Of a stretch of DNA of 64,000 nt, positions 41,331 through 54,100 are shown piece by piece (position 1 is the first letter of the stretch; the number at the start of each line of letters is the position of its first letter). Where the stretch lies: the NCBI RefSeq assembly GCF_009730915.1, contig NC_052475.1, forward strand, positions 21,634,285 through 21,698,284, given 5' to 3'. Source of the stretch: Dioscorea cayenensis subsp. rotundata. Its lineage: Eukaryota; Streptophyta; Magnoliopsida; Dioscoreales; Dioscoreaceae. Made by a program: the position numbers and the translations under genes. The notes beneath the pieces are model-generated. The model made no database searches. It saw nothing but the letters and a program-made list of their open reading frames with translations, and was not told the DNA's origin.

Positions 41331-41408
41331 ACAGTACCGTATACATGAACAGTACCATATACATGAATAGTATCGTACATGAACAGTACCATATATATGA
41401 ACAATATA
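41331..41408 (+). repeat. Tandem 18-bp repeat in the Copia leader
   Basis: Four units in line: acagtaccgtatacatga, acagtaccatatacatga, a 16-bp version, and acagtaccatatatatga, then a partial unit. They lie between the LTR and gag and are not coding. Confidence 0.85.
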
Positions 41409-41475
41409 AATGCTTTATATTTTATTCTGTACTCTCTATTCTAATTACATGCTGTATTATTATTTTGAAGAGAAA

Positions 41476-42500
41476 ATGACAAATATTGCAAAAAGAGAAT
41501 TTGAGGCCCTTCAAATCTCGGGGAGCAATTATATATCCTGGAGCCTCGATATCAAGCTCCATCTGAAAGCAAGAAACCTGAGTAAAACGATTAAGGCTAA
41601 TAACAATGAGCCTAGTGATAATAAGGCGAAGGCCTTAATATTTATAAGGCATCATATTGATGATGGCCCCGAAGAATGAATACTTGACCATTGAGGATCC
41701 ACGGGGAATTGTGGTTATCCCCGAAAGAGAGATTTGAACATCTCGGAATGGTCTCACTTGCCCAAAGCACGCAATGATTGGTCGAGCCTCGGGTGTTTCA
41801 AGATTTTTAAAAAGCGTGCAAGAATATAATTCCGAGCTATTTAAAAATTGTTTCGATGACTTTCGTCTTTGTGGAGAAAACGATGTGATGAAGGAATGAT
41901 GCTCGAGAAAACATTTACAACATTTCACGCATCGAAATGTTATATTACAACAACAATATAGAGAAAAGAATTTTTACAAAAATTCTCGAATTAATTTCTT
42001 GTCTCCTCGTGGCGGAGCAAAACAATGAATTGTTGATGCGAGAATCATCAATCTCGACCATCCGGATCGGCACCACTGCCGTAAATTAATTTTTGGGCAA
42101 AGAAGATGGGCGTGGTCGCGGTGCTAGTTTTAAAAACCGCGGTGGACGAGGAAATTATGGTGGTCGAGGACTACGCGGTCGTGGTGGGGGCCGAAATAAT
42201 ATCGGACCACGCGATAATAGAATTGATGTACATCAACAGAAGCAACAAAGCCACAAGATGGGGTTAGAGACAAAGAAAGATACATGCTATCGTTGTGGCC
42301 TGGAAGGTCATTGGTCTAGAATTTGCAGGACCCCAAAACATTTTGTCCACCTTTACCAAGAATCACTTAAAAACAAGAAAGGTAAAGATATTGAGACAAA
42401 TTTTGCTGACAACCCCATAGTTGATCCAATTGAGGATAATTCCATAAATAATTTAAATGTAACTGAAAATACATATTTAGATATGTCGATTTCCTTATAG
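41476..42500 (+). pseudogene. Copia gag remnant with CCHC zinc knuckle
   Basis: The frame opens at 41476 (MTNIAKREFEALQISGSNYI, typical start of the Copia capsid domain). It is lost after about 41679, continues in other frames with small indels, and is regained at 42093-42500. The Arg/Gly-rich stretch (RGRGGGRNN) and the nucleic-acid-binding knuckle CYRCGLEGHWSRIC (42285-42326, CX2CX4HX4C) are intact. Several stops and frameshifts separate the parts. Confidence 0.85.
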
Positions 42501-42559
42501 ACTAGTTTGTAATATGTCTTTATGTTTTTATTAAATTATGTTTTTTTCTTTTTGTTTTG

Positions 42560-43880
42560 TTAGAATATGGTCGATGATGAATGCGATTATTGATTCATGG
42601 ACAACGCATACTATTTTGACAAGAAAAATATATTTTATATCCTTATCAATGAGAAAGGCATGTATAGCCACAATAGCAGGGTCATCAGACCTGGTTGAAG
42701 GTTTTGGAGAAGCAACATTGATGTTGCCAAATAGAACATCCTTGCAGATGAAAAATGCTCTCTATTCCCCTAAGTCTAGGAGAAACCTTTTAAGCTTTAA
42801 AGATATACGTCTCAATGGATATCATTTAGAGACGGTTGATAAGGAAGGAAAAGAATATCTTTATATTACACAAGTTATTTCATGCCAAAAACGTGTACTT
42901 GAAAGCTTTCCCTGTATATCCTCATGATTATATTTTACACGTATTAAAGGTTAATGACCCAGAGATATTTAAAATATGGCATGAAAGACTTGGACATCCG
43001 GGTGCTATTATGTTGCGCCGGATTATTACTAGTTCTCATGGACACCCACTGAAGGATTATAAAATCCTAACACATAATGAATATGCATGTTCAGCATGTT
43101 CAATGGGAAAGCTAATAACCAGACCTTCTATAACAAAAGTGACTGGTGAATCTCCTAAATTTTTAGAAAGAATACAAGGAGACATTTGTGGACCAATACA
43201 TCCATCATGTGGACCATTTAGGTATTTTATGGTTTTAATCGATGCATCGACTAGATGGTCCCATGTTTTCACTCGCTCTACAAGGAATGTAGCATTTGCA
43301 AGGTTATTGGCACAAATTATTAGGGCTTAAAAGCACAATTTCCGGATTATCCCATAAAAGATAATTCGTCTTGATAATCTTTCGGTGAATTTTTCATCAA
43401 AAATCATTTTATGATTATTGTATGGCGATTGGAATACATGTTGAGCATCCAAGTAGCTCATGTACATACCCAAAATGGGTTAGCGGAGTCATTAATTAAA
43501 AGACTCGCAGTTATTGCCCGATCCAATGTTATTAACGACGAAAGCGCATACAAGTGCGTGGGGTCATGCTATTTTTGCATGCTCGCAGACTTTAATACTG
43601 GATCCGACCCACTCGCATGTAATTTATATTCACCACACCAACTTGTTATGGGTAAAGAGCCCCGATATTTCATATATAAGAATATTTGGTTAGTGCGAGT
43701 ATATGTGCCAATACCACCACCAAATCGTACAAAAAAATGGGTCCACAACGCAGACTTGGTATATATGTTGGTTATGATTCCCCTCAATTATACGATATTT
43801 AGAACCATTAACAGGGGGATGTATTTATCGCAAGATTTGCAGATTGTCATTTTGATGAAGCTGTCTTCCCTGCATTAGGG
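42560..43880 (+). pseudogene. Copia protease and integrase remnant
   Basis: A protease-like start IIDSWTTHTIL (about 42586-42620) has W where the aspartic protease motif D-S/T-G needs G, so it should be inactive. The integrase zinc finger HERLGHPG .. CSACSMGK (about 42980-43115) and the first core aspartates (GDICGPI, then LIDASTRW) follow to about 43330. There the frame stops, and only fragments (e.g. VAHVHTQNGLAESLIKRL, the region of the catalytic Glu) continue. Confidence 0.85.
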
Positions 43881-44599
43881 GGAGAAATGATTACTCAAAA
43901 TGAGCCAAAAGAAATTGAATGGAATGCATCACGATTACATACATATGATCCTCGTACTCAATGAATGTGAACTTGAAGTTCAAAGGATCATTAAATTGCA
44001 AAATATTGCAAATGAAATACCCGATGCATTCAACGATACTAAAAATGGTAACTAAATCATATATACCACTGCGAATGCTCCTCGCAAGAATTGAGATTCC
44101 TAAGAATCCATTGAAAGAAAAATCAAGTAGAAAAATAAACCACGACAAAAAAACGTGGAAGACCAATTGGTGCCAAAGATTCGACTCCTAGAAAAAGGAA
44201 GCGTAAAAAAATAAAGAAAAAAAGATCTCCCATGTAAAGAGGGAGAAAAATTTTAAAAACCCTCGTAACAAGTTAATGAAGAATCAATGGGGGATGATAT
44301 TTCGAAAAATGTTGAAAAATTCAATTTGCTATGTAGATGATGGTCAAAGATCGAATCGGCATGAGACCGAAAATAAATGATATATTCATCTACAAATGTG
44401 GCTACGGATATAGAAATAAATACCGATAATGATCCGAGCCACGATCCATCGAAGAATGTCGACAAAGAAATGATTGGCCAAAATGGAAAGAAGCTATCCA
44501 GTCGAGCTAAATTCCTATCAAAAAGCGTGAGGTGTTTGGGCGATAGTGCCAACACCGAAGGGATAAAACCAATCGGGTTATAAATGGGTGTTTGTGAGA

Positions 44600-45990
44600 A
44601 AAAGAAATGAAAAATAATCAAATTATGAGATACAAAGCAAGACCTGGTTGCTCAAGGTTTTTTTCTCAAATGCATGGTATTGATTATGAAGAGACATACT
44701 CTCACGTAATGGATGGAATTACTTTTTCGATTTTTTTAATTGCCATAGGCAGAAGTAATAAATTAGATATGCAATTGATGGATGTTGTCACAAAGATATC
44801 TCGTATGGATTACTTGAAAATGACATATATATGAAAAATCCTCGAAGGATATAGAAAAAAACAAACATTACAAATAATCATCATTTATACTCTATTAAAT
44901 TACGGAGATCTCTTTATGGGTTAAAACAATCCTGGACGGATGTGGTATAACCGTCTCAGATGAATATCTTATAAAAAGAAGGATACCAAAAATAATAATA
45001 TATGTCCATGTGTGTTTATTAAAAAAAGTTATACTAACGGTTTTGTTGTGATAGCAGATATGTGGATGATTTAAATCTTGTAGGCACTCCTTCCGAAATT
45101 GCGAATCGCAGAGATCATATCCGAAAAAAAGAATTTGAAATGAAAGATTTGGGAAAGACCAAATTGCCTAGGTATACAAATCGAGCACTTATACTCGTGA
45201 ATATTTGTGCATCAATCAACCCTATACGAAAAAGGTGTCAAGAGATTCAATATGGAGAAGGCTTATCCAATCGAGTCACGCCCTAATGGTCGTCCGAACT
45301 CTTGATGTTCGAGAAGATCCATTTCGCCCACCCGAAGAAGGAGAGATCATTCTTGGTCCGGAAACTCCATATTTAGCTGCAATCGATGCATTAATGTATC
45401 TTGCAAATAATACCGCACTCAAATATAGCTTTTTGCAAGAAATCTTCTAGCGAGATACGCTTCTACACCCGACGCGAAGACACTGGAAAGGAGTAAAAAG
45501 ATGTGCTACGTTATTTACGAGGAACTACGGATCCGGGTTTATTCTATCGACAAGAATCTTCATCCAACCTCGCATGTGTTTTCGTTGATCATCTGGGTAT
45601 CCGTCTCGATCCTCACAAAGGGCGATCTCGGGACCGGATACATGTTTTCTTACAATGGTACAGACTATCTCATGGCGTTCCACAAAAACAAACTCTTACG
45701 ACTACTTCATCAAATCATGTCGAAATTCTAGCTCTTCATGAAGCAAGTCGTGAATGCCAATGGTTACGATCTATGATTGGGCATATACAAATATCCCGCA
45801 AATTACCATCAAGAATAACAAATGCTACAAGAATTTATGAAGACAACAATGCTTGTATTTCTCAAATACAAGGATGTTATATTAAAGGTGACGTAATCGA
45901 AAACATATATCACCAAAAATTTTTTTCTACACTCATGATCTCCGAGAAAGAAGGCGTATAGAAGTTCAAAAAGATTCAATCCAAAGTGAG
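44600..45990 (+). pseudogene. Copia reverse transcriptase and RNase H remnant
   Basis: RT pieces start with the region of MHGIDYEETYSHV (about 44670-44705). The catalytic YVDD box is at 45059-45070 and is followed by NLVGTPSEIANRRDHIRK and EMKDLGKTK. Copia RNase H traces include YEDNNACISQIQGC (about 45838-45880). Between them the frame changes several times. The interval 43880-44600 between integrase and RT holds only scrambled spacer sequence. Confidence 0.85.
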
Positions 45991-46325
45991 AATCAAGTCG
46001 ATCTATTCACAAAAATCACTTCCTAAGTGCATTCACCAAAGACTTATATACAAAATCGGGATGAGAAGACTTAAGGATGTAAGTACTTCGATATGAGTTA
46101 AAAAGTTATTTTTTTCGAGGGAGATCGTACTCTTTTTCCCTTCGCCATGGTTTTTGTCCCAATGGGTTTTTTTCCGAGGCAAGGTTTTTTTAATGAGGCA
46201 AGAATCCCTCAAATGTGCCAAGGATAGTGTACTCTTTTTCCTTAGCTAGGTTTTTATCCCATTGGGTTTTTCCTATCAAGGTTTTAACGAGGCATATCCT
46301 TTGGTCGTAGGCATCCAAGGGGGAG

Positions 46326-46710
46326 TGTTATAAACAAATATTTTTAATGGATGCCTACTGTAGCAATTTCACTGTAGCAGCCGGCATTACCATAGCAACT
46401 TCTAGATATTACTGTAGTAGCCCCATGTGGCATCAGATAGCACGCACGATCATGTATTATTCCACCAACTAGTATTTTTGGACCGTCGGATCGAATCGAT
46501 CCTGGCCGTTCATTCAACTCTTGTAACCCTATAAATACCCCCTCATTTTGTATACTTTAAAAAGATATAGAGAAGAGAAAGAAAAGAGAGAAATAAAAGA
46601 AGAAAGAAGAAGAAGAACTTAATTCTTCAGGTTTTTTGGGTTTTTGGTAAATACTCTGGCTCTCTATTCTTATTACTATCTTTACATTTATAACATATAT
46701 ATTCTTAACA
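46326..46710 (+). repeat. 3' LTR of the Copia element
   Basis: 385 bp. The last roughly 235 bp match the 5' LTR with only three substitutions and a one-base indel by eye. The ACTGTAGC-rich middle is different: about 80 bp of the 5' LTR are replaced by a shorter, unrelated stretch (catcagatagcacgcacg). Confidence 0.95.
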
Positions 46711-46715
46711 AATAA

Positions 46716-49167
46716 TTATTTTTAATAACTGTTTGTGTTCTTATCTTGACCCGACTTCGTGGAACTTGGAGAAGCCTTTAGAATACCAGGTTACGGGTTA
46801 CCCATGTTGACGAGGAACAGCTACGACCCTACAATGATGTTGAGGAAGATGAGGGCATGTTCTTGGACCTTTTCCAGTTAGGGCTAGTGAAAGACAAGGA
46901 GGATGTGGAGGACGGATAGTCACAATCATTTTCTATTCCCAACGGCCAGGACACATATAAACTAGCGACCTTTTACTCGCTACCTAGTTTCTTGAAGAAC
47001 GGAGCTTGTTGCCTTGATGTGTGTGGGTGGATGCAAAAAGGGATCCCTCGTGTCGCGACACTTGAGTGAGCCATTTCCTCCTTCACTGTACAACTGGAAT
47101 TCCTATCGTTTTACCGAGCAGGGTTGAGGTGTGGAACTCCTATACTTGTGTAGTCATCAAAGAGGACATTGTTGGTGACCAACTTCGGCAATCACTTGGG
47201 GTTGTGCAATGTCGACACTCCACTAGGCACACGCATGAAATACCTAGTCTTGAAAGGTGAAGCTCCGGTAAAGGTGGGTAACCATACCTCATCCGTTCAG
47301 GACGGAACCAAGGGGGGACTAGTAGGGGCTGAAGCCTTCCCTCGACACTACTTTTCAGGCACTATAAGATTTGATGGTATCAATTTTTCTATACTTAATG
47401 TAAAATATACTATTTTGATACATAGAAGTGTATAATGTTGTTGTGCTTGGGTGGTTAGTGGGTTGTATTTTTTTTCGCATTTTATTTATTTTTTTATTAA
47501 AATATAACTAGGATTTCAAAATTTTAATAAAAAATTATAAAAAATTAAAAAATCTCAAATAAAAATTTTAGTAATTTTTTTTAAAAAAAGTTGAAATTAA
47601 TCCTGAGGCATAGCAAATATACAAACATATGATGGTTTTTTATTAGTTAAATTATTAAAAATCTTATATATTAATTTGCTATAGATAATAATAAAAATTT
47701 AAATTATACTCAATGTGTTTTTTAATGTCTATCCGAAATTTTGTTATACTAATATATTAATCTTCATTTAAAATAATTTTTTTGTTATATTATTATTATT
47801 ATTATTATTTTTTATGTTTTCCTTTTAGGCTTGATCCCTCTATCATTGAGTCCGGTTCCGTCACTGTGGAGGTTAATAATTCTCATTTTTGTCGGAGTAG
47901 ATGGCCTACCGTCAAGCCTCAGGCAGCGTTGGGAAAAAGCAATGCCCCTTTTCCTAGATTTTCAACTAGAGCTGATTCGCTACACCTTTTGGACAAAGTA
48001 TGAGAATGTCATGATAAGGGAAAGCATGTAACTCTCCGTCCAGTTGCACTCTCCTCACATGCATGAAGTCCCTTGGGAATCAAAAGGGAAAGCCATCATC
48101 ACCGACGATGTTCCAACAAGTGAGGAAGCACTTGAGAATCCTAGAATGCTGGCAAGGCTGACTCCTATTGTGGTGGAGGAAATTAACTCATGTCGTAGTC
48201 AAAACTGACCTCACACGCCGGTCTTCGCCATGGTGGTGGGTGGAGATTGCCCGGGGATCCGCCAGACAAACTCAATGCAATCAATGGTCAGGGAATGTGT
48301 TCCTCATCAGTGATGCGTAATGCTGCGTCCGTGCATAAACGATAGAGCGCCATGTCTTGGAAAACTGGGTAGACATACAAGCATGTCAATGCATGATTAA
48401 CAGGATGTACACTCAGTGCATGCAGAGCCTCTACGTGAGGAACAAGTTAGGGTGAGTGTCGTCAAGCCAACACTCCATGTCACTCCTCAAGAGGTGGCTT
48501 TTGCTAACATAGACTCAGAGTTGATGCGACTAGCTATGCCTAGAGAAATTGAATTTAAGTTGGTTCACACAAACCAAGGTGACTTGAGCTCCAAATTAGT
48601 TTGTATCTTGGGTTCCAACACTTTAATTCAGGCAACCAAATCATGCGTGAATCTAGTGGTTGAATTGGATCAGATTAAGCTAACTTGCAATCAGAAAGCA
48701 AGCTCACATGAAACCAAGCTGGTGCCACCTAACAAGACATGCACACTTGAATATCCTCTTCAATTCTACAAACCCATTTTCAAACGTCACCCACATTCTA
48801 ATATATGAACCTAGTAACCATGATAATACTTGTTTTAACTAAAGCAGAATTTCTAATCTATTGGGATATGCTTCATTGGTTTCTTATTTTAATGTTGGGA
48901 AACCTCCACCAAGCCAGGACCTTATTCCTGGGTTTAAGTGGCATTTTATTATGGGAATTTGGTTAATGATCCCTAAAAAATTGGTAACTAAATTTGATGA
49001 TCCAAACTCCATGTAAGTGGGCGTCAATCATTCAATCAAGGATTGTCATCATAGTGCTAGAAGAAGTGAATGGCAAAAGAAAGCATCGTCAAGGTGGAAC
49101 GAACTAACAGGCTTCTTGGTCCTCTTACTTAGATTTTAAGGAAGAAAGAGATAGCTGAGATATATAT
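46716..49167. other. Unrecognised sequence with short open frames
   Basis: This stretch has more even base composition than the surrounding spacers and several frames of 60-130 codons. One is 48416-48808 (plus), starting MHAEPLREEQVRVSVVKPTL. Another gives LGNHLGLCNVDTPLGTRMKY near 47180-47240. I recognise no domain, and the frames are not joined by convincing splice sites. It may be the decayed interior of another transposon or captured gene fragments. The AT-rich part 47450-47820 carries an (ATT)n run. Confidence 0.4.
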
Positions 49168-49175
49168 CTCCTGAA

Positions 49176-49614
49176 TAGGGTTGTAAATGAACCGAGCCGA
49201 GCCGAGCTGAGTATTACCAGGCTCGAGCTCGGCTCAAGTATAGTATTCGAGCTCGGCTCGAGCTCGTTCAAGCTATTTTTTTATGCTCAAGCTCGGCTCG
49301 CTGAAAAGCTCAAGTAGCTCGAGTTCGGCTCGTTTAAGCTCGATTAGCTTGTATAAGTATTTTTGTAATTTTATATAGTTTATATAATTATGTATTTTTG
49401 TAATTTGTATATAAATAATTTAATATTTTATATATAAAAGCTTATTTAGGCTCTCTAGCCCCACGAGCTGAGTATTTTTGGGCTCGAGCTCGGCTCGTCA
49501 ACACAAACGAGCAGCTCGAGTTCGGCTCGACTCATGAAAAATCGAATCGAATTCGAACATTGACCGAGCCGATCTCGAGTAGTTCACGAGTAGCTTGGCT
49601 CATTTACACCCCTA
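49176..49614. mobile_element. hAT-type non-autonomous element (MITE), complete
   Basis: 439 bp with imperfect terminal inverted repeats TAGGGTTGTAAATGAACCGA and, from the other end, TAGGGGTGTAAATGAGCCAA. A perfect 8-bp target duplication CTCCTGAA flanks it (49168-49175 and 49615-49622); 8 bp is typical of hAT transposons. Both sub-terminal regions are packed with alternating GAGCTCGGCTCGAGCTCG-type motifs. The centre is AT-rich. It has no coding capacity. Confidence 0.93.
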
Positions 49615-49789
49615 CTCCTGAAATGCCAAATGCTAAGAGGACAAAGTCAAAAGGCTCTATCACAATAGTTAAGCACATCTTGGAGTTCTTTGGGGCTCAT
49701 GAAGAGGGAGTGAACAACCCTGAAGTTTGGCGACCCTCCTAAGATCAAGCCAGCTATTTTGAGTTTTCATTCAACCTTAGGGGTTATGA

Positions 49790-50600
49790 ATGACATTTAT
49801 CCTCTCATAGGGTCCGTTTGATTTGTTAAAGAGAACATCACAAGCAGTACAGTACAGTACAAATAGTTAAAGTACAGCACAAGTGATTATGCTGTTCTAT
49901 GTTTGATTTTCATTGAACAGTACGGAAGACAAAATAGTAAATTACGATAATACTTTTTTATTATTTTATATTTATTTTATAATAAAAAACGTACAATAAT
50001 ATTTTATGAAAATCTTATCAAATTTTACAACGCCCAACAACAACAAGTTAAAAAAATTAACACAATTTTAAAAACATTTAATCCACAACAAACAAACTTT
50101 CATTAATATTTAAATCCTAAAATATAAATAAATAGATATATAAATAAATAAATAAAATTTTAATAAATAAATAAATAAAACAAAATAAATCATATTATCA
50201 CTTCTTAATGAGTATGTAATTTTTAATTTTAAATAGGGACAATTTTGTCATAAGTTATTTTGTACTACACAAGAATTTTTGTACCATAGTTTTAGCGGTA
50301 CAAAAAAAATTAAGAAGTTGTGCTGTACCGATTAGGTAGTTTGTGCTATACTCCCGTCCCATTTGTAAATCAAACGCATAACAATAGAAATTGTTCTCTC
50401 AAAATCTTGCATATCAAACAGAACTATAGTGTCATTTTTTTTTAGGGGGCGTTTGGTTCACAGTAATGACATATTACCATGATAATGAGATTATCGTGGT
50501 AATGTGATCAGGTCCGGGAATGTATTTCTATGTTAGTGAAAGCTCGTTGGTGAAAGCTCGTTGGTTGTGTATTTCTGTTGGTTGTGTATTTCTTTTGCTT
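49790..50600. mobile_element. Remnants of further hAT-like MITEs
   Basis: atagggtccgtttgatttg (about 49807) and, read from the minus strand near 50430, ctatagttctgtttgatatg look like paired termini of one element with interior CAGTACAGTACAGTAC repeats. A second start, agggggcgtttggttcacag (about 50452), resembles another common plant hAT-like end. No exact target duplications could be fixed. Confidence 0.45.
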
Positions 50601-50949
50601 TGTAATTAATATGATTTATCTATTAAAAAATATTTTAAAATAAAATATCATCCTAAATGATATTTTATTTGCACGTGCTGTGGTGGCCATTCCAAGTTAG
50701 AATTGTATGAATGGCGACAAAAAAATCATTAGTTGTGGGAAAAAAGGGGTGAAATTTAAACATTTTTGAAAAAAATTTCAAACTTAGATATGCAAATAGA
50801 GATCAACTGAGGGAGGTAAATGCTAAAAAAACACCATTGAAATTTTGAAAACTAAAGGACTGGTATGTAATTTCGACAGCAGAAAGTGAAGCTATTGAAA
50901 AGCCAGGGGCCAATGGCTAATTTCCAATAAATTTTCATTAAATAATATA

Positions 50950-51156
50950 AATTCGAAACGCGTTTCGTTGCCGTTTTCTTGTTTCATTTTCTCTCGCCTT
51001 TCTTCTTCTTTTGGTCGGCGGTTCAGCAGCTCCGATCTCTCTTTCCCCAATTTTATTCTCTTCGAGGCTTCGATCCGATCGAGATCGAGATCGAGATCGA
51101 AATCTCAATCCAATACTCTTGAAAAATCTCTAGGAAGAGGCGGAGAGAGAGGGGTC
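50950..51156 (+). other. 5' leader of the DRP1A gene
   Basis: CT-rich leader (tttctcttcttctttt..tctctctttcccc) with a GATCGA/GAGATC tandem (about 51076-51101) before the ATG. No TATA box is obvious, as often for broadly expressed plant genes. Confidence 0.5.
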
Positions 51157-54100
51157 ATGGAGAATTTGATCTCTCTGGTGAACAAACTCCAGAGGGCTTG
51201 CACCTCCCTCGGTGACCATGGCGAGGAAAGCGCGCTTCCAACTCTCTGGGACTCGCTCCCGGCCATCGCCGTCGTTGGAGGCCAGGTCAGCTCTCTGATT
51301 CCCCTTTCTTTGATTTCGTGAGATCTGGCTCTTGGCTTTGTGCATTCATGTGGATCTGAATGGATCTTGGTGTTTTTGTGTTTTGGGATCTAGTTATGGG
51401 GTTTAATTTCTCTGTATTTTTGGTGCTTTTATTTTCAAGCTTAAATCTTTTGGATTCTTTTTAACGATTACCATTTGCCTCTTTTTCTGTTGATTGTTCT
51501 TGAGTTTATAATTGGATCCATTGTCTTCTATTATTTTTTTTTATAGGGAAATGAGTTTTTAATTTTTAATTTTTTTATGTTTAGGTTATCTGAGTTTCAG
51601 AATGTTTTAGGTAGCGAGTGAGTTTGGAAATCAATATGACTACTATGAGGAACTGCGACCTATTCTAGCGTACATAAATAACTAATTTGGAGAAGACTAA
51701 TTTGAGAGATGGTCTTTAATGTGCTTTCATTTCGCAATGCATTCCTCGCTTTCATTTAATTGATCTGTTGGTTATTGGTTTCGTGGCATTTTTGTTGATA
51801 TTTTATAGAGTTCTGGCAAGTCTTCAGTGTTGGAGAGCATTGTTGGAAAGGACTTCTTGCCCAGGGGATCTGGTACCTTTAAAGATGCAGTGTGTGTGTG
51901 TGTGGATATTTTCCACTGTTTGTTTATTTTAATTTTCTGAATCATTAATCGTTGGTGTTGGCAATATTCAACAGGCATCGTTACTCGACGGCCTCTTGTG
52001 CTGCAACTTCATAAGATTGATGAGGGGCGGGAATATGCGGAGTTCCTTCATCTCTCAAAGAGGAAGTTCTATGATTTTGGTAATTAATCTTATTTACCTG
52101 AATCCTTGCTTAGTTATCCCTATTTAATTGCGATAAAGACAAGGCAGAGGCATGAGAAATACAGAATTTGCTAAAAAAACTTAAATGATCAGCTAAATAT
52201 TCCTTTATTTTGTATGCATACAGTGCATTGTTCTAGACAATTGACTAATCTGGTACCAAAATTCCCATTTTGCTAAAAGCCCTTTGCACTTGTTTTATTC
52301 AAATATAAACTCCTTTAAGATAATTTATCTGGGGTTTACTCCCAAATTGATTGTGAAGAATCGGATTGGCTTTTGGAATAGCCATCCCGTACTTATCCCA
52401 CTTCTTGATGGACATACATTCAAACAAAGAATCCATAAGAATGTGGATAACATTTGATAAAGTAGGGGTGAATTTATCCCACATTTGTTTTGTTCTTATT
52501 GGAATCACCCTGGTTTAACTATATCCTGACCAAAATTTTTTTGTATCTCATCTATGGTGTGTGGAACAAATTTTACTTTGTTGGTTATTAATATCAGGTG
52601 CGACCAACTAGTGAATCTTCATTTTGTTAATAGATGTTCTCCTTGTCATTTATTGCACACAGTGACTGCCTTCATGAAAATGCTAACCAGGTGCTTCTTT
52701 ATGTTGCTTTATGTTGGCTGAGAACCATGTTCTACAGACTACAACTATTTTGTAGTTATTGCTTTTGCCATGTTGCTTTTAGTTTGTGAGGGTCCTATTT
52801 GTTTGCGTGGTCCATAGATTTTTGCAGATGCCCATAAAAAGATAAATTGATATGAACTTTGTTAACAATATTTGAATAACTATAATATCTTCATAAATTT
52901 TACAGCTGCTGTGAGAAAAGAAATTTCTGATGAAACTGACAGAGAGACTGGTCGCTCGAAGCAAATATCCAGTGTTCCAATTCACCTTAGTATATATTCT
53001 CCTAGCGGTAAGACAGAATTATGATTTATGAAAATATATAAGCTTTTAATCTTTTGCAATCTGGGAGGATTATTTTATCCCATGAGACATTCATTTAGAC
53101 ACGGTCAAACAAATATATGATGCTAATTCATGTTCGCAGAAATTCTTGGTAATGCTATGTGAGAGTTAGGTTGATCTCAGTGGCAATTTACCTGGAATAT
53201 ATTTGTATAGATTTTATTAACATTAGTTACATAATCACTCATCAGTTGTCTATTTTGTTGAAAAAAATTCTTAGAGTTTTTTCATATGTTGTTGTCTGAT
53301 ATTGATAATATTAAAATGGGCAGTTGTCAATCTGACTCTGATTGATCTTCCGGGTCTTACAAAGGTTGCGGTTGGTAAGCTTCTGGGCTTTGCTGTGCAT
53401 ATTTTCAATCATTCCTCTCATCAATGCTTCCTATTGTGAAACACTGAGTGACTTGCTTTGCAGAGGGTCAACCTGACAGCATTGTTCAAGACATTGAGAA
53501 CATGGTTCGGTCCTTTATTGAAAAGGTGATTTTCCTTGTTTTTTGTAGTTTAATAGCAACTCAAAAGGGGAATAATTACCTTAGTTATTCACCATTAATG
53601 AGCTGGAATCAGTTCTAGCATCTAGTTCTGAAGCATATCTTTTCCTTGCCAGTTTTCTCATGGTTTTTCTCTTTCACACACTGGTGACAACATCCATTCC
53701 CATCAGCCAGAAAATCATTAAAGGACTACTGAATATACTTGTACAACACATGCGCCCATATTTTATGCATTACTAAAAGAACAAAGCCCCCATGTTGTAC
53801 ACAGCTCTATTTAAAATATGAACAAAGCCCCCACGTTTTTAAAATCGTGTGAGGCGTGCGCCTTGAGGCGCGCCTCAAGGCGAGGCGCAAGGGCAAAGCC
53901 TCAAGGCGTACGCTTATGAGAATGGAATTGAGGCTTAAGCCTCACTGAAAAAAGCGCACGCACTGAGGCGGTGCGCCTCAGTGCGTGTGAGGCTTAAGCC
54001 TCAAAAATCCAAATTTTGTAATATCATTATAAAGCAAATAAAAATATTTATATGTATATACTTTCATTAATAAAATCTTATACATGTAAAATTCAATAAA

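Larger units (their letters stand above)
40350..46715 (+). mobile_element. Ty1/Copia LTR retrotransposon, structurally complete but coding-defective
   Basis: The element spans 40355-46710 (6356 bp) between a perfect 5-bp target duplication AATAA (40350-40354, 46711-46715). Both LTRs start TGTTATAAAC and end TTCTTAACA. Next to the 5' LTR is the primer-binding site (40763-40776). Before the 3' LTR is the polypurine tract AAGGGGGAG (46317-46325). In order, relics of gag with a CCHC knuckle, protease, integrase, reverse transcriptase (YVDD) and RNase H are recognisable, the integrase-before-RT order being diagnostic of Copia. Each is broken by stops and frameshifts, so it cannot make its own polyprotein. 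It is oriented on the plus strand and lies between the epimerase and DRP1A genes. Confidence 0.95.
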
